IMG/VR virus record: IMGVR_UViG_3300009127_000109
Span: 1 to 21,826 of that record
Direction: 5' to 3' (one strand)
Source: a virus
DNA length: 21,826 bases
The position numbers and the translations under genes are program-made. Below, piece after piece: positions 13,451 to 20,058 of this stretch (its first letter is position 1; every line of letters starts with the position of its first letter). The notes beneath the pieces were generated by a model, which saw nothing but the letters and a program-made list of their open reading frames with translations, was not told where the DNA came from and did not search any database.

Positions 13451-13811
13451 AGTTATGTATAGGCTAAAGCTGACTTTAAAGAACGGAAAAGTATTCTTAG
13501 GTCCTTTTGTCTATGATTTAGATGAGAAAGCCAGGAAGAAGAAACTAAAGAAAATGAGTTGGCTTTGTAAGAATGAACAAGGTAAAGAGATTCATAAACT
13601 TGAATTTATTGAAGTAAATAAATATCCAAAAGGATCTATCCACAATTCAGATGCTTATTATTGGAGAGTGTTTAAGTATCTTCGAGAACATGTAGAAATA
13701 CTCGAAGATGAATGGAATAAACTAACGAAAGGAGAAGAAGAAAATGGCTATAACAGAAAGAACTTTGAGGAAATGGAGGAGAGAAGCGTTAGTAACAAAG
13801 TCAGTATATAA
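13428..13811 (+). CDS. Hypothetical protein (127 aa), TTG start
   Basis: AAAGGAGGTG (13412-13421) lies 6 bases before TTG 13428, a spacing repeated at the TTG start 16462, so TTG is preferred over the GTG at 13419, which lies inside the Shine-Dalgarno sequence. The protein is basic. It has an N-terminal beta region (YRLKLTLKNGKVFLGPFVYD), a lysine-rich helix, and a C-terminal helical part ending in a charged tail. The last 68 bp overlap the next gene in another frame. No family is recognised. Confidence 0.65.
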   Translation: MKGTSSSKVMYRLKLTLKNGKVFLGPFVYDLDEKARKKKLKKMSWLCKNEQGKEIHKLEFIEVNKYPKGSIHNSDAYYWRVFKYLREHVEILEDEWNKLTKGEEENGYNRKNFEEMEERSVSNKVSI

Positions 13812-13941
13812 AGATGCTGGGGATGACTCACACTTACCCGCAGAGATAAGAATATATCAGGCAAAGGAAGTGACTTTAATTGAACGTATCCTTCGCACAA
13901 CACAAGAACTTCTTGACTGGCATCTTTTGAGGAGGAAATAA
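13744..13941 (+). CDS. Small helical, HTH-like protein (65 aa)
   Basis: The start has AAAGGAG at suitable spacing and lies in a +1-shifted frame relative to the upstream gene, which it overlaps by 68 bp. The first 20 residues (AITERTLRKWRREALVTKSV) look like the recognition part of a helix-turn-helix of MerR/Xre type. The second half is a long helix (TLIERILRTTQELLDWHLL). It may be a small DNA-binding protein; the assignment is weak. Confidence 0.6.
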   Translation: MAITERTLRKWRREALVTKSVYKDAGDDSHLPAEIRIYQAKEVTLIERILRTTQELLDWHLLRRK

Positions 13942-13955
13942 TAGGGAGGACATAA

Positions 13956-14957
13956 ATGTTTCAACTATCTGAACAACTAGAATGGCAAATTCGAGATTCC
14001 TCAAAACTTGATGACTATATTTCCTGCCCACGTCAATACATGCTTGCTCACGTCTTTGGCTGGAGACTCGATCAACCAGCTCACGATCTTCACTTCGGTA
14101 GCAGTTGGCATTGTGCCAGGGAATATCAACTACTCAATAGCTACGAAGATATCCAAGGTGCTTACAATGCTTTTGAAACTGAATATCGAAAAGTATTTGC
14201 ACCGGAAACTGATGAGATCTACAAGCCAAAAACTCCTGCAGGTGTTCTAAATGCTCTTATACAGTTTGCTGATAATGAAGAACGTAGAAATGATCTTTCA
14301 CAAAATGAAGTTGTTGTCTTAGATGGAAGAAAGATGACTGAAATCTCGGGCTCAGTTCCTGTTGCTGAAGACCGTGTTCTTTACTATCGAATGGATTCTA
14401 TTATGAGACGTAAAGCAGACGATATGATATTCTCTTGGGATCATAAAACAACTCATGAAAGATATCTCAATGGAAGACAGTGGGCTGAAGCTTTTCACTT
14501 AGGCCTTCAAAATGGAACTTACACTCATTGCCTCTATTGTATGTTTCCTATTGAGAAAGTTCTAGGAATAGAATTTTGTGGGACTGGGTTTACTTACTTA
14601 TCTCGTGGGAGTAAATACCGTCCTGCAGGTTACCATGCTTCATTTCGTCGAGTCCCTGCATTTAAAACACCTGACCAAATGAATACTTGGCTCTGGACAG
14701 TTAACGACACACTTGATGATATAGATCGTGATATGGATAGGTTGTTTCATTGTAAGGAAGGTGACCCAGTCTTGATGGCTTTCAAGATGAATCCAAAGTC
14801 TTGTACAGACTACAGAGGATGCCCTTACCATGATTACTGCCTCTCATGGCAAAATCCTTTACAACAATGTTATGAGCCACCTCTTGGATTTAAGATTGAG
14901 TTCTGGAATCCAGCAGAGATGGACACTACTAATAAAAAAGATTTGGAGTGGAGATAA
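13956..14957 (+). CDS. PD-(D/E)XK nuclease with Fe-S cysteines, RecB/Cas4-like (333 aa)
   Basis: The order of motifs is that of the Cas4/AddB group. SKLDDYISCPRQY carries the first cluster cysteine (C24), FGSSWH the motif I histidine (H52), YYRMDS the catalytic aspartate (D147), and WDHKTT the D-x-K pair (D162, K164). LQNGTY provides QxxxY (Q185, Y189). Three C-terminal cysteines, C283, C289 and C295, complete the 4Fe-4S site. The enzyme should be a metal-dependent exonuclease that processes DNA ends for recombination together with the nearby Sak4-like ATPase. The start has GGGAGGAC upstream. Confidence 0.9.
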   Translation: MFQLSEQLEWQIRDSSKLDDYISCPRQYMLAHVFGWRLDQPAHDLHFGSSWHCAREYQLLNSYEDIQGAYNAFETEYRKVFAPETDEIYKPKTPAGVLNALIQFADNEERRNDLSQNEVVVLDGRKMTEISGSVPVAEDRVLYYRMDSIMRRKADDMIFSWDHKTTHERYLNGRQWAEAFHLGLQNGTYTHCLYCMFPIEKVLGIEFCGTGFTYLSRGSKYRPAGYHASFRRVPAFKTPDQMNTWLWTVNDTLDDIDRDMDRLFHCKEGDPVLMAFKMNPKSCTDYRGCPYHDYCLSWQNPLQQCYEPPLGFKIEFWNPAEMDTTNKKDLEWR

Positions 14958-14958
14958 A

Positions 14959-15258
14959 ATGATAGAAATAATGAATCTTAGAAATGACAAACCAACTGAA
15001 CTATATGACTTTAAGGTTGATCGTACTACTCCTTTGGGAAACAGATTCAATATGCAGTCTGAATTTGATAGAAATAGTGTGTGTATTGAGTATGATAATT
15101 ACTTTCCAACACTGATAGCAAATAAATTACCTAGTATTTACTTTAGTCAAATTCTATCTGCATATAGAAAATACGGAAAGGTAAGACTATTCTGTTGGTG
15201 CTTTCCAAAAAGATGTCATGCTGAAACTATTAAGAGAACACTAGAGGAGTGGAAATGA
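14959..15258 (+). CDS. DUF4326 family protein (99 aa)
   Basis: The N-terminus (IEIMNLRNDKPTELYDFKVD) and the C-terminal motif CWCFPKRCHAETIKRTLEEW match the DUF4326 pattern (NLR at the start, then CxCxPxxCHxxxI). These residues could bind a metal. The family is common in phages; its biochemical role is not established. An upstream in-frame ATG at 14830 lies inside the nuclease gene, so the ATG at 14959 with GGAGTGGAG is chosen. It begins one base after the nuclease stop. Confidence 0.85.
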   Translation: MIEIMNLRNDKPTELYDFKVDRTTPLGNRFNMQSEFDRNSVCIEYDNYFPTLIANKLPSIYFSQILSAYRKYGKVRLFCWCFPKRCHAETIKRTLEEWK

Positions 15259-15590
15259 TCAAAAGACCTCAAGTCCTTAATTCATCAACCGTCTGCATTC
15301 CAACTGGCTATGGAAAGATGTATGTAACTATCTCCGAACACGAAGGTAAACCATTCGAAGTTTTCTGCTCAGTTGGGAAAAGTGGCCAATCTATCCAAGC
15401 AAAAGCTGAGGTAACTGGTAGGTTAACTTCACTTGCTTTACGTAATGAGATCCCTGTGGAAGAAGTCATTAAACAACTACTTGACATAGATGGTGGAAAT
15501 ACTTACGCTTGGAAAAAGACTATTATTAAATCTATTCCAGATGCAGTAGGTAAAGTTTTAAAAGAAAAGTATTTAAAGAAAGGAGAGTAA
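15255..15590 (+). CDS. Stand-alone TSCPD-like domain protein (111 aa)
   Basis: The sequence has the TSCPD-domain pattern seen at the C-terminus of vitamin-B12-dependent ribonucleotide reductases: a strand GKMYVTISEHEGKPFEVFC (22-40), GKSGQSIQAKAEVTGRL, a helix PVEEVIKQLLDI and a C-terminal KSIPDAVGKVL. The last segment is where the signature T-S-C-P-D would lie; the cysteine is replaced by isoleucine. As a free protein in a phage it may modulate a reductase or bind nucleic acid; the role is unknown. The ATG overlaps the upstream stop as ATGA and has AGAGGAG; a GTG at 15249 is less likely. Confidence 0.8.
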   Translation: MIKRPQVLNSSTVCIPTGYGKMYVTISEHEGKPFEVFCSVGKSGQSIQAKAEVTGRLTSLALRNEIPVEEVIKQLLDIDGGNTYAWKKTIIKSIPDAVGKVLKEKYLKKGE

Positions 15591-16418
15591 ATGCCTTACG
15601 ATTATAAGAAAGAACTCAAGCAAGTAAAGGACTACTACAATGGTGACCCACTACAAAAACGATTCAGTGCACTCGTAACAGGTGAAACTAATGCTGGGAA
15701 AACCTTCTTACTCCGTACTGCACGTAAACCAGTTCACATCGACTCTTTTGACCCAGGTGGAACAAAGTGTCTTCGTGACCTTATCAAATCCGGAGATATT
15801 ATTGCAGATACTCAATGGGAAGCAGATGACCCCTTCAGCCCAGATAGATTCGCTAAATGGATGAAAGCTGTTGATACAAGAATTCAAATAGGATACTTTG
15901 ATCATATTGGAACTTATTGTCTAGACAGTGCAACTACCTGGGGTGAGGCTGTCCAAGCTTATGACATGGGAGGAAGAGGTAAAGCAGGTGAGGTCCCTAA
16001 TCACCGACGTGACTATAATCCTGCAAAGGTGTATATGACTAACTATATTAAAAAACTGATGCGTATTTCTTGTGATTTTATCTTGACAGGTCATCTACGT
16101 GAGATGAGGAATCTAATTAGAATAGACACTAAGACTGGAATTAAGTTTGAAGAAGTCAAATACCGATTCTATACAATAGGTCAAGCAGTTATTACAATTC
16201 CACTCAATTTTGATGAAATCTATGTATTAAAAGGAAGAGATGACCGTGGAGGAGGAAATCCAAAACGTGAGTTGTTACTTGACTCACTAGGTACATATGT
16301 AGCTAGGTCTCGTCTTAAAGCCAATGGTCTTCTTGATGCAATTGAGGAGCCAGATATTAAGAAGTTGTTAGAGAAGATTGGTCTTGATTGGAAGGATAAA
16401 CCTAAGCTAGAAATTTAA
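15591..16418 (+). CDS. Sak4-like RecA-fold ATPase (275 aa)
   Basis: Walker A GETNAGKT (31-38), a DSFDPGG segment (51-57) typical of the phage Sak4/AAA_24 group, and Walker B TYCLDSAT (108-115) are all clear. A following HLREMRN block (around residue 170) fits the sensor region. Sak4 proteins are RecA-like single-strand annealing/exchange ATPases. The gene sits directly after the TSCPD gene and close to the DUF669-like protein, as often seen in phage recombination modules. The start ATG has AAAGGAGAG. Confidence 0.9.
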   Translation: MPYDYKKELKQVKDYYNGDPLQKRFSALVTGETNAGKTFLLRTARKPVHIDSFDPGGTKCLRDLIKSGDIIADTQWEADDPFSPDRFAKWMKAVDTRIQIGYFDHIGTYCLDSATTWGEAVQAYDMGGRGKAGEVPNHRRDYNPAKVYMTNYIKKLMRISCDFILTGHLREMRNLIRIDTKTGIKFEEVKYRFYTIGQAVITIPLNFDEIYVLKGRDDRGGGNPKRELLLDSLGTYVARSRLKANGLLDAIEEPDIKKLLEKIGLDWKDKPKLEI

Positions 16419-16443
16419 GATCATTAAATTTTTTGTTGATCTT
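16417..16443. repeat. AT-rich intergenic palindrome, copy 8
   Basis: AAGATCA (16417-16423) and TGATCTT (16437-16443) form perfect 7-bp arms around TTAAATTTTTTGT. It lies between the ATPase stop and the AAAGGAGGTG ribosome site of the 16462 gene. Confidence 0.8.
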
Positions 16444-16461
16444 GAAAGGAGGTGATCTAAT

Positions 16462-16662
16462 TTGTTAGTAAAAGAGCTACGAAGATATATTCAACTGCTC
16501 CCAGGCAATGCTGATGTAGTTATTCAAAAAAGGATAACTAATAAGTGGACTCTGGTCTCACCAGTATTACATGCAAGGATAACAAAAACAAAAGACTTGA
16601 AAAAAGATAGACTGGTACTTATGAATATGAAGTTGGCCAAGAAATCAACTATAACTAACTAA
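16462..16662 (+). CDS. Small hypothetical protein (66 aa), TTG start
   Basis: AAAGGAGGTG precedes TTG 16462 at good spacing. The N-terminal block LVKELRRYIQLLPGNADVVI resembles a widespread phage small protein starting with a helix and a leucine-proline turn, followed by a strand. The rest is basic. The function of this group is unknown. It lies just upstream of the DUF669-like gene. Confidence 0.7.
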   Translation: MLVKELRRYIQLLPGNADVVIQKRITNKWTLVSPVLHARITKTKDLKKDRLVLMNMKLAKKSTITN

Positions 16663-16674
16663 GGAGGAAAACTA

Positions 16675-17097
16675 ATGCCATTAACTGACTACAGCGATCT
16701 TGAAAAAGAAATCGCAGACGCTCCAGAACCAAAAATCTTACCTCGTGGAACCGAGGTAAAAGCTCGAATCATTGCTGTTCGTGGAGGGATCTCAGAAAAG
16801 AACAGCTGTCAATGGTACACACCTGTCTTCGACGTCCCTGATGATCCTATGGTAATCGAGTTCAATGACTTCTTTTGGGACTTGGCAGATGCTCAAGGAA
16901 AAATTGATGAAAAGCAATTTCAACGGGCTCTAAATAGTTTCAGAAACTTCGCAGCTGCTTTTGGTATTGACTATTCACGACCTTTTAGCTGGGAAGATGA
17001 TCTCCCAGGGCTTGAAGGTTGGCTCATTGTTGGAGTGAGAAAGGATGATGAGTATGGGGATAAGAATACAGTCTCCAAGTATGTCAAAAGAAAGTAA
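16675..17097 (+). CDS. DUF669-like phage protein, possible ssDNA-binding partner (140 aa)
   Basis: Residues about 20-60 (ILPRGTEVKARIIAVRGGIS and QWYTPVFDVPDDP) form an OB-like beta region. It is followed by a helix RALNSFRNFAAAFGIDYSRP and the WEDDLPGLEGWLIVGVRKDD strand pair. This matches the arrangement of DUF669-type proteins that accompany Sak4 ATPases and are thought to bind single-stranded DNA. The start has AAGGAGG. The assignment rests on pattern and context. Confidence 0.75.
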   Translation: MPLTDYSDLEKEIADAPEPKILPRGTEVKARIIAVRGGISEKNSCQWYTPVFDVPDDPMVIEFNDFFWDLADAQGKIDEKQFQRALNSFRNFAAAFGIDYSRPFSWEDDLPGLEGWLIVGVRKDDEYGDKNTVSKYVKRK

Positions 17098-17107
17098 TTG
17101 AAAATCT

Positions 17108-17205
17108 TGGGCAGCATGAAGTATTTTGGAAATACTAATCGGAGTAAGGCTCTTAAACCTCTCTGTACAAAATGAGCTATGCAGGTTCGAATCCTGTCTG
17201 CCCAA
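17108..17205 (+). tRNA. Unusual tRNA-like cloverleaf, isotype not assigned
   Basis: A canonical acceptor stem TGGGCAG/CTGCCCA (17108-17114 with 17198-17204) stacks on a perfect T-arm, GCAGG-TTCGAAT-CCTGT (17181-17197), with a discriminator A at 17205. The 66 bases between are abnormal. There is a hairpin GTATTT-TGG-AAATAC (17121-17135) where the D-arm should be, and a long hairpin CGGAG-TA-AGG with CCT-CTCTG (17140-17165) carrying an 8-base CTCTTAAA loop. The total of 98 bases exceeds a normal class I tRNA. No anticodon can be assigned safely (CTT and TTA are both readable). It is intergenic and may be a divergent tRNA or a tRNA mimic. Confidence 0.55.
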
Positions 17206-17223
17206 GATAATAAAGGTAAAGAT

Positions 17224-17403
17224 ATGAAAGAAATGATACTAATTATTATACTAATAATTATGACTTTCATTATAATACTTAATGAAAACAAAGAAACTAA
17301 ATTCTCCAATCTCCAAACTGAAAACCTTGAACTTCTCAGAGAAAACTGGAGACTTCAAAAAGAGTGTCAATGTCTACATCCAGGATTTAATCTTACTAAA
17401 TAA
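17224..17403 (+). CDS. Membrane-anchored coiled-coil protein, i-spanin-like (59 aa)
   Basis: The start ATG 17224 is chosen because the longer frame from 17179 lies in the tRNA-like element. Residues 4-20 (MILIIILIIMTFIIILN) form one transmembrane segment, followed by a helix LQTENLELLRENWRLQKE. This plan, a membrane anchor plus periplasmic coiled coil, resembles inner-membrane spanins. The next gene encodes a lipoprotein, as for an outer-membrane spanin. Both are far from the lysis genes, so the spanin label is only a suggestion. Confidence 0.6.
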   Translation: MKEMILIIILIIMTFIIILNENKETKFSNLQTENLELLRENWRLQKECQCLHPGFNLTK

Positions 17404-17422
17404 TGAAAGGAGGTGAAATAAA

Positions 17423-17785
17423 ATGAAAAAGTTAGTGTTATTAGTACTATTACCTCTATTGTTTAGCTGCATGTGGTTTAGTGATACAGCTGTTGATAGC
17501 CCAAGAACATTAGCAGATTATTGTATTGTAGATGATACATCAGATACATATCACACGTACAACCTTAGATATACTAGAGATAAGGCAGAGTTAGCTGAAA
17601 AATTTATAATACAGATCTATGCAATAGAGGGAATAAAACAAGTATACCCAAGTCGATACACTGTCGGAATCAGTATTGGAAGTGCTTACTCATGGGAAGA
17701 GATTGAGCCAAAAGTCTTTGATTTAATAACTAAATTTGTTAATGGAACTATTGAAGAGGTTATAGATCCAGAGAAGATTTACTAA
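17423..17785 (+). CDS. Lipoprotein with Nfu N-terminal-like domain (120 aa)
   Basis: The N-terminus MKKLVLLVLLPLLFSC is a lipoprotein signal peptide with the lipid cysteine at C16 (LFSC lipobox). The mature part has AELAEKFIIQIYAIEGIKQV followed by a VGISIGSAYSWEEIEP segment (about 75-90) and a terminal helix. The order 'helix, EGI-x-x-V, strand, W-x-x-x-x-P-x-V, helix' matches the Nfu/NifU N-terminal scaffold-type domain. No CxxC iron-sulfur site is present. AAAGGAGGTG gives a strong start. The role is unknown; the family link is by pattern. Confidence 0.65.
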   Translation: MKKLVLLVLLPLLFSCMWFSDTAVDSPRTLADYCIVDDTSDTYHTYNLRYTRDKAELAEKFIIQIYAIEGIKQVYPSRYTVGISIGSAYSWEEIEPKVFDLITKFVNGTIEEVIDPEKIY

Positions 17786-17795
17786 CAGATAACCA

Positions 17796-17814
17796 AATAA
17801 TTTAACAATCTTAA
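17796..17814. repeat. Degenerate AT-rich intergenic palindrome, copy 9
   Basis: AATAATTTAACAATCTTAA shares the 14-mer TTTAACAATCTTAA with 8849-8862, but only half of the palindrome is kept. It lies directly upstream of the AAAAGGAG ribosome site of the 17828 gene. Confidence 0.55.
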
Positions 17815-17827
17815 AAGGAGAAACAGA

Positions 17828-18163
17828 ATGGATAAGAAAACTTTTGACAGTTACAAAAATAACATACTTCGTAAGGCAGCTACTGTACGATCTGCTAAAG
17901 AAGCTGAGTACCTTAGTGAATCAGATTCATTAGCCAACTTCCGGAAGATTGCTTCATTTAGAGGGAATTCAACTCCAGTAACAATTATGAATCTGGGAGC
18001 AAAGTCTATCCAGTCAATCTCTGATATGATTAATACTGAGTTTGGGAGTTCTAGTATCCTCAATGATGAAATTATTCCTCTCGAAGAATGGGATGAAAAG
18101 TTCGTTGATGCTATTAACTACCTCCTCAAACTCTATGCTTCGATCAGGGAAGAGATGGAATAA
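17828..18163 (+). CDS. DUF1599-like phage protein (111 aa)
   Basis: The sequence has a SESDSLANFRKIASFRG block (about 30-46), a middle GAKSIQSISDMINTEF helix, and EEWDEKFVDAINYLLKLYAS near the end. The SLANFRK and D-x-INYL-x-L elements match the DUF1599 (nucleotide-modification-associated) pattern, which is often found beside nucleotide-metabolism genes in phages. The dCMP deaminase gene follows 45 bp downstream, in line with that. The start has an AAAAGGAG site. No catalytic role is established. Confidence 0.6.
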   Translation: MDKKTFDSYKNNILRKAATVRSAKEAEYLSESDSLANFRKIASFRGNSTPVTIMNLGAKSIQSISDMINTEFGSSSILNDEIIPLEEWDEKFVDAINYLLKLYASIREEME

Positions 18164-18207
18164 TACACGACATCGTACATTTTTGAAACTTTGGAGGAAT
18201 TCAACTT

Positions 18208-18867
18208 ATGGATAAATGTGATAACTGTGAGGACATATATCCAGGTAAAATGATAAAAGTTGTCAACTTACGTGATCCTCACTGTACTAAATGTGGAAGG
18301 GAAGTTAACATGAACAAAGACTACTTCGCAGAAACTCAAAAGCGTTGGGATTCTTATTTCTATGCCATCTGTATAGCAGTAGCAAAGAAATCACCTTGTC
18401 TATCTCGTGAGATAGGTGCTATCCTTGTACGTGATAGGAGTATTACTTCAACTGGCTACAATGGTCCTCCGAGAGGAGTTCCTCATTGTGGGCAGGACAG
18501 ATTTTTGAAAGACGAACAACTGAAGTTATTAGCGGAGTTTTCTACATTCCCAGATGAAAAACATCTCTCAAGATTTGAAGAAGAATGTCCTCGCAAAGTT
18601 CTCGGCTACAAGTCAGGCACTCACATGGAACTTTGCCCTGCCCAACATGCTGAGCAAAATGCTATTTCAAATGCAGCTCGGAATGGTGTCTCAGTTATTG
18701 GAACTACACTTTACATGAACTGTATAATCCCTTGCAAAAATTGCTTTGGTACTCTCATTAATGCAGGTGTTAAGGAAGTCGTTGTCGAAGATGTCAAAGT
18801 CTACGACAAACATACTCAATTCTTAATCAACAATTCAAACATCAAAATAAGGAGCTTCAGAAAATGA
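18208..18867 (+). CDS. dCMP deaminase with N-terminal zinc ribbon (219 aa)
   Basis: The cytidine/deoxycytidylate deaminase active site is clear: HAEQNAI (H147, E149) and PCKNC (C176, C179), which bind the catalytic zinc. Upstream GYNGPPRG fits the nucleotide-binding loop. Residues 4-29 contain two CxxC pairs (C4, C7, C26, C29) forming a second zinc site not present in the minimal enzyme. It converts dCMP to dUMP, feeding thymidylate synthesis for phage DNA. The start has TTGGAGGA. The stop overlaps the next start as ATGA. Confidence 0.92.
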   Translation: MDKCDNCEDIYPGKMIKVVNLRDPHCTKCGREVNMNKDYFAETQKRWDSYFYAICIAVAKKSPCLSREIGAILVRDRSITSTGYNGPPRGVPHCGQDRFLKDEQLKLLAEFSTFPDEKHLSRFEEECPRKVLGYKSGTHMELCPAQHAEQNAISNAARNGVSVIGTTLYMNCIIPCKNCFGTLINAGVKEVVVEDVKVYDKHTQFLINNSNIKIRSFRK

Positions 18868-20054
18868 AAATCATAATCCTCGGTGCTGATGGATACATAG
18901 GCTATCCATTGACACTTCATTTATTAAAACTAGGTCACAAAGTATGGACCTTAGATAACATAAGTCGCAGACATAGAGTTAGAAAAGCTAGAAGTGAGTC
19001 ATTGACTCCCATCTTGGAGCCAAAGAAGAGAATTAAGTATCTAAAAAGTTTTAGCAGATATAAAGGCAACTTCATTTTTGACCTAGGAAGAAATGATCCT
19101 GGTCATCTACGTAGTTATCTATCTGAAGTAAAACCTGATGCCATTGTTCATCTTGCTGAGCAGCCATCAGCACCTTGGTCTATGATAGATGTTTATAAAG
19201 CAACTACTACACAATACGAGAATGTAATAGGTACTTTGCATCTCCTCTGGGCAATGAAAGAGGAATGTCCTAATGCTCATTTAGTTAAACTAGGTTCGAT
19301 GGGTGAGTATGGAACTCCAGAGTGTGATATTCCTGAAGGGAAGATTCCTAGTAATTGTATAGGAATATATGGCACAGACTTTGATAGTGAATTTAAAGAT
19401 AAAATACATACTTGTTCTATGTCAGGCCTTCCCTTTCCTCGCTCACCAGGCTCTCTCTATCATCTCTCAAAAGTCCATGACACTCATAACATAATCTTTG
19501 CTTGTAAAACCTGGGGACTTAACTCAACTGATATTATGCAAGGAGTTGTATTTGGGATTGCTAATCCAGGAGTTGAAGAAGAGTTCACACGTTTTGACTA
19601 TGATCAATATTTTGGTACAGTCATCAATAGATTTTGTGCTCAGGCTATCATTGGACATCCTTTGACAATCTATGGAAAAGGTAATCAAACTCGTGGTTTT
19701 CTACCTCTTCAAGATTCACTTCAATGTCTTTCTTTAGCAATCGAAAATCCTCCAAAGAAAGGTGAATATAGAACCTTTAATCAATTTGAGAATATATATA
19801 GTATAAATGAGCTAGCCGAAATGGTTCAGAAGGGAATGAATGCTAACGAAACTGTAATGATAGCTCATATACACAATCCTCGAGATGAGGCTGAGAAACA
19901 TTACTATAACCCTGCACATCAAAACCTCTTTGATATTGGCTACATACCAACAACTGATATCCAAAGTGAGATAGCTAATCTAATTAGGTTATTACTTCCT
20001 TACAAAGATAGAGTTATGGAAAAAGCTATCATGCCCACTACAGAGTGGAAATAG
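18864..20054 (+). CDS. sqdB: UDP-sulfoquinovose synthase-like SDR enzyme (396 aa)
   Basis: The protein matches the SQD1/SqdB layout throughout: GADGYIG (7-13), RSESLTPI (43-50), EQPSAPWSMID (99-109), KLGSMGEYGTPECDI (142-156), SLYHLSKVHDTHNI (197-210), DYDQYFGTVINRFCAQA, GNQTRGFLPLQDS and FNQFENIYSINELAEM. The catalytic triad would be S145, Y199, K203; plant SQD1 uses Thr in place of the Ser. The enzyme joins UDP-glucose and sulfite to UDP-sulfoquinovose. Extended SDRs that share these motifs but make other sugars remain possible. It overlaps the deaminase gene by 4 bp, so it is expressed early. Confidence 0.85.
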   Translation: MKIIILGADGYIGYPLTLHLLKLGHKVWTLDNISRRHRVRKARSESLTPILEPKKRIKYLKSFSRYKGNFIFDLGRNDPGHLRSYLSEVKPDAIVHLAEQPSAPWSMIDVYKATTTQYENVIGTLHLLWAMKEECPNAHLVKLGSMGEYGTPECDIPEGKIPSNCIGIYGTDFDSEFKDKIHTCSMSGLPFPRSPGSLYHLSKVHDTHNIIFACKTWGLNSTDIMQGVVFGIANPGVEEEFTRFDYDQYFGTVINRFCAQAIIGHPLTIYGKGNQTRGFLPLQDSLQCLSLAIENPPKKGEYRTFNQFENIYSINELAEMVQKGMNANETVMIAHIHNPRDEAEKHYYNPAHQNLFDIGYIPTTDIQSEIANLIRLLLPYKDRVMEKAIMPTTEWK

Positions 20055-20058
20055 ATAA

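Noticed and set aside
14830-14958. Longer start of the DUF4326 gene
   Set aside because: The upstream ATG lies within the Fe-S nuclease gene, while ATG 14959 has a good ribosome site and begins where the family similarity begins.
17108-17205. Ordinary lysine or leucine tRNA
   Set aside because: CTCTTAA could be read as an anticodon loop with CTT, and the T-arm fits, but the flanking 5-bp anticodon stem does not pair and the D-arm is not standard, so no isotype is assigned.
17179-17223. Start of the membrane coiled-coil gene at 17179
   Set aside because: This part lies inside the T-arm and acceptor stem of the tRNA-like element, and the internal ATG at 17224 begins right at the transmembrane segment.
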